Positions 4,696 through 7,212 of a stretch of DNA of 7,212 nucleotides are shown here, piece after piece. How positions within the stretch are numbered: the first letter of the stretch is position 1; every line of letters starts with the position of its first letter. Source of the stretch: Methylomarinum sp. (GTDB taxonomy: Bacteria > Pseudomonadota > Gammaproteobacteria > Methylococcales > Methylomonadaceae); NCBI GenBank assembly GCA_013139755.1, contig WTAG01000267.1:1-7212 (forward strand), given 5' to 3'. A program made the translations under genes and the position numbers. The notes under the pieces are model-generated. The model had not been told where the DNA came from. It ran no database searches and saw nothing but the letters and a program-made list of their open reading frames with translations.

Positions 4696-7212
4696 ATGAA
4701 AGGATTAGTCATTTCTGCAAAAATTAAAATATTACTTTTAACAGTTGCGGCTGCTCTTTTACTTTATTTGCTATTAGGTTTTCTAATTTTACCCGCTGTT
4801 TTATCTAATCAAATCCCCAAGCTAGCTCAAGAAAAGTTAAACCGAGCCATGCAAATTGATGAGATTCAGTTTAACCCCTTTTCTATGGAGCTAAATATCC
4901 AGGGCTTTGAAATAAAAAACCTTGATAACAGTCCTTTTCTCAGTTTTGGACAGCTCTATGTAGATATCGCTGTACTGCAATCTATTTTTGATTTTTCCTT
5001 AAAAATGGAGCAGGTTCTACTTAAAACACCTTATGTTTCGATAAAACGGGATAAACAGGCTGATTTTAATTTTTCTGACTTACTTAACCCGGATCAGCAA
5101 GAAAGCAAAGATCAAGCTAATGATAGTAAAATTTTCCCTATTAGCATTACAAAAATAGCTATTTCAGAAGGTAGGTTAAGCTGGGATGATGATTTTTATT
5201 CTAAAGCCCAACATGAAGAGATCTGCCCTCTAGACCTGAATATAGATAATTTCACCACGATAGTCAGTGAAAAATCTCAACTGGGATTTTCTTTAAAATT
5301 TGCATCGGGCGGACACTTTGACTGGCAAGGCCAGTTAGAACTAACCCCTCTTCAATCCACTGGGCACATACAGCTTAGTAAAATTGATTTTCGTAAAGTG
5401 TGGCAATTATTAATACAAGATTCGGTTAACTTTGAGATATTAAATGGCAGTGAATTGATAGAGGCTGATTATAGCCTTAGCGATACAAAACAAGGATTAC
5501 AACTTCTTATCAACAATGCACATATTGATCTCTTTGATTTAAAACTTTCAGAAAACAATAATCATGAAGCATTGCTCAGTGTGCCTGATTTCAAGATATC
5601 TGGAATATCTTTCAATTTACTAAAAAAAGATGTTGAAATCACTCAGATATCAGCACAAGATGCTCGTTTCATAGCATGGTTAAATCCTGAAGGAACTATA
5701 AATTACCAGTCCCTTTTTGCTCGTAATGATGATACCAAAGCAGAATCCAAGCCCAGCCAAACACCCACAACTGATAAATCAGAACCATGGAATGTTAAGG
5801 TCAAAGAGTTAAAGGTGAGTAATTTTTCCTTTAACTTTACTGATAAAACTTTGCCTACTCCAGCACATTTTAATTTAACATCACTTAATATCAATGCCAG
5901 CGAATTAACTAATAAACCAAATGCAACAATACCCTTCAACCTAGATCTAAAAATCAATCATACAGGGGGGTTAAAGATCAATGGCCATGCAGTAGCAGAA
6001 CCTTTTTCCAGTCAAATACAGCTTGATGCAGGAAACATTGCACTCAAGGATTTCCAACCTTATATCAGTCAATTTGCTCGGTTGGATGTTATTTCCGGCT
6101 TATTTAATGTTAATGCTACAGTCTCACTATTACAGGAAAAAAATGAAGCATTGGCTATCAACTTTAAAGGTGATAGCCATATCAATGATTTTGTTAGCAG
6201 AGATCAGATTTCCAACAAAGATTTCCTCAATTGGAAGCAGCTGAGTTTAAATGAAATAGATCTGGATCTTGCTACTAATCGCTATAATATCGATACAGTA
6301 AAAATCGATCAGCCTTATGCCCGTGTTTTAATCAGAAAAGACAAGAGCATCAATGTTAATGATATTGCCATTAACACTGCACAAAAGAAAAAAACTTTAA
6401 AAACAAAATCGAAACCAAATACAGAAAACAGTAAACCCAGTTTTAAAATCGCTCATGTCCAAATCAATGAAGGCACCTCAGACTTTTCCGACATGTCCCT
6501 GATTTTGCCTTTTTCAGCTCATATTAATCATTTAAAAGGTTCTGTAAAAGGTATTTCATCTAAGCAAAAAGCAGTGATAAACATTGCTTTAAACGGTCGA
6601 GTTGAAAATCTGGCGCCTGTAATTATTAAAGGGAAAATAAGTCCCCAGAAAGGAAACTCTGAGATCAAGCTTGACTTTAAAAGCATGCCTTTACCTCTAA
6701 TGACACCATATATGGCTGAGTTTGCCGGGCGTAAAATAGAAAAAGGCAATATGTCTTTAGGCTTACAATATAAAATTCATAACAAGCAATTAACAGCCTC
6801 TAACAATTTGTTAATTGACCAACTCGTTTTAGGGGATGAAGTAGAAAACCCCGAAGCTGTTTCTTTACCCCTAGGCTTAGCTATTGCTCTATTGCAAGAT
6901 GCTGATGGAAAAATCAAATTAGCAGTGCCTATTACAGGCAACCTTGATAACCCTGAATTTAGTGTGTCAAGCATCATAGCTGATGCTTTAGTTAATGTAC
7001 TGACTAAAATAGTCACTTCACCTTTTAATGCCATTGCCTCTCTGATAGATAGCGATGAAGATATCAGCAAAATTGTATTTTCACCCGGCAAGACAACATT
7101 AGATAGCAAACAACAAGACAAATTAAATGCTTTAGTTGGCGCATTGGCTAAACGACCTGCGTTACAACTAGAAATAAAAGGCGCTGCTTTTTCTGAAAGT
7201 GATTGGCCTCAT
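4696..7212 (+). CDS. DUF748 domain-containing AsmA-like envelope protein, 3'-partial
   Basis: The frame is open from ATG 4696 to the window edge (839 codons, no stop), so the C-terminus is missing. DUF748 (PF05359) proteins belong to the AsmA superfamily: inner-membrane-anchored periplasmic proteins of repeated beta-strand modules. Some AsmA relatives have been implicated in lipid movement between the membranes, but the role of this branch is unproven. Visible parts are: an N-terminal membrane anchor at about 12-32 after a lysine-containing start; the AsmA-type opening FNPFSMELNIQGFEI at 59-72; two hydrophilic linkers rich in Lys, Ser, Thr and Pro at about 345-365 and 563-582; the DUF748 block beginning DFSDMSL at 596; a conserved-looking stretch at 692-757 with LTASNNLLIDQLVLGD, ALLQDADGKIKLAVPITG and NPEFSV; a hydrophobic helix region near 760-785; and FSPGKTTLD at 795-803, followed by an OmpA-like helix and strand KRPALQLEIKG at 819-829. 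An AGGA lies 14 bases before the ATG, too far to be a good ribosome site. A TAA at 4672-4674 blocks any longer start. Family members are often around 1000 residues or more. Confidence 0.88.
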   Translation, partial: MKGLVISAKIKILLLTVAAALLLYLLLGFLILPAVLSNQIPKLAQEKLNRAMQIDEIQFNPFSMELNIQGFEIKNLDNSPFLSFGQLYVDIAVLQSIFDFSLKMEQVLLKTPYVSIKRDKQADFNFSDLLNPDQQESKDQANDSKIFPISITKIAISEGRLSWDDDFYSKAQHEEICPLDLNIDNFTTIVSEKSQLGFSLKFASGGHFDWQGQLELTPLQSTGHIQLSKIDFRKVWQLLIQDSVNFEILNGSELIEADYSLSDTKQGLQLLINNAHIDLFDLKLSENNNHEALLSVPDFKISGISFNLLKKDVEITQISAQDARFIAWLNPEGTINYQSLFARNDDTKAESKPSQTPTTDKSEPWNVKVKELKVSNFSFNFTDKTLPTPAHFNLTSLNINASELTNKPNATIPFNLDLKINHTGGLKINGHAVAEPFSSQIQLDAGNIALKDFQPYISQFARLDVISGLFNVNATVSLLQEKNEALAINFKGDSHINDFVSRDQISNKDFLNWKQLSLNEIDLDLATNRYNIDTVKIDQPYARVLIRKDKSINVNDIAINTAQKKKTLKTKSKPNTENSKPSFKIAHVQINEGTSDFSDMSLILPFSAHINHLKGSVKGISSKQKAVINIALNGRVENLAPVIIKGKISPQKGNSEIKLDFKSMPLPLMTPYMAEFAGRKIEKGNMSLGLQYKIHNKQLTASNNLLIDQLVLGDEVENPEAVSLPLGLAIALLQDADGKIKLAVPITGNLDNPEFSVSSIIADALVNVLTKIVTSPFNAIASLIDSDEDISKIVFSPGKTTLDSKQQDKLNALVGALAKRPALQLEIKGAAFSESDWPH

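Noticed and set aside
5703..7121. Several short frames on both strands at 5703-5957, 6023-6244, 6528-6749 and 6777-7121
   Set aside because: All overlap the continuous DUF748 reading frame that starts at 4696 and stays open to the window edge; they are shadows of it.

Overview
The window reads as ordinary chromosomal DNA from an AT-rich gammaproteobacterium. The evidence is that the ppnN product closely follows Escherichia coli PpnN along its length, and that the other genes (an 800-residue Lon-like protease, a small outer-membrane-type lipoprotein and a DUF748/AsmA-like protein) are families typical of that class. A methanotroph-like or sulfur-oxidiser-like lineage is possible, but the sequence alone does not settle this. 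All four genes lie on the + strand.

Layout: positions 1-1367 hold ppnN (nucleotide 5'-monophosphate nucleosidase, LOG family), lacking only its first few codons. A 272-base non-coding stretch (1368-1639) follows and is unusually rich in inverted repeats, including a 75-base nested hairpin built from four alternating copies of CCTTGA/TCAAGG. Positions 1640-4039 encode a Lon-type serine protease of the AAA_32/LonC-helical/Lon_C architecture, with an intact Ser-Lys dyad and a divergent P-loop. A short spacer (4040-4171) contains what may be the remnant of a tiny gene. Positions 4172-4591 encode a lipoprotein with a well-supported TTG start. After a 104-base spacer with an 8-bp stem hairpin, a large DUF748 (AsmA-superfamily) envelope protein starts at 4696 and runs off the right edge still open.

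Functionally the genes do not form one obvious pathway. PpnN acts on purine nucleotides in the cytosol, the Lon-like protein is a cytosolic protease or protease-like factor, and the last two products belong to the cell envelope. The lipoprotein and DUF748 genes could be co-transcribed, but the spacing does not prove it. I see no mobile element, CRISPR array, tRNA or rRNA, phage gene or defence system, and no convincing new multi-gene system. The most interesting unexplained signal is the structured leader region upstream of the Lon-like gene.
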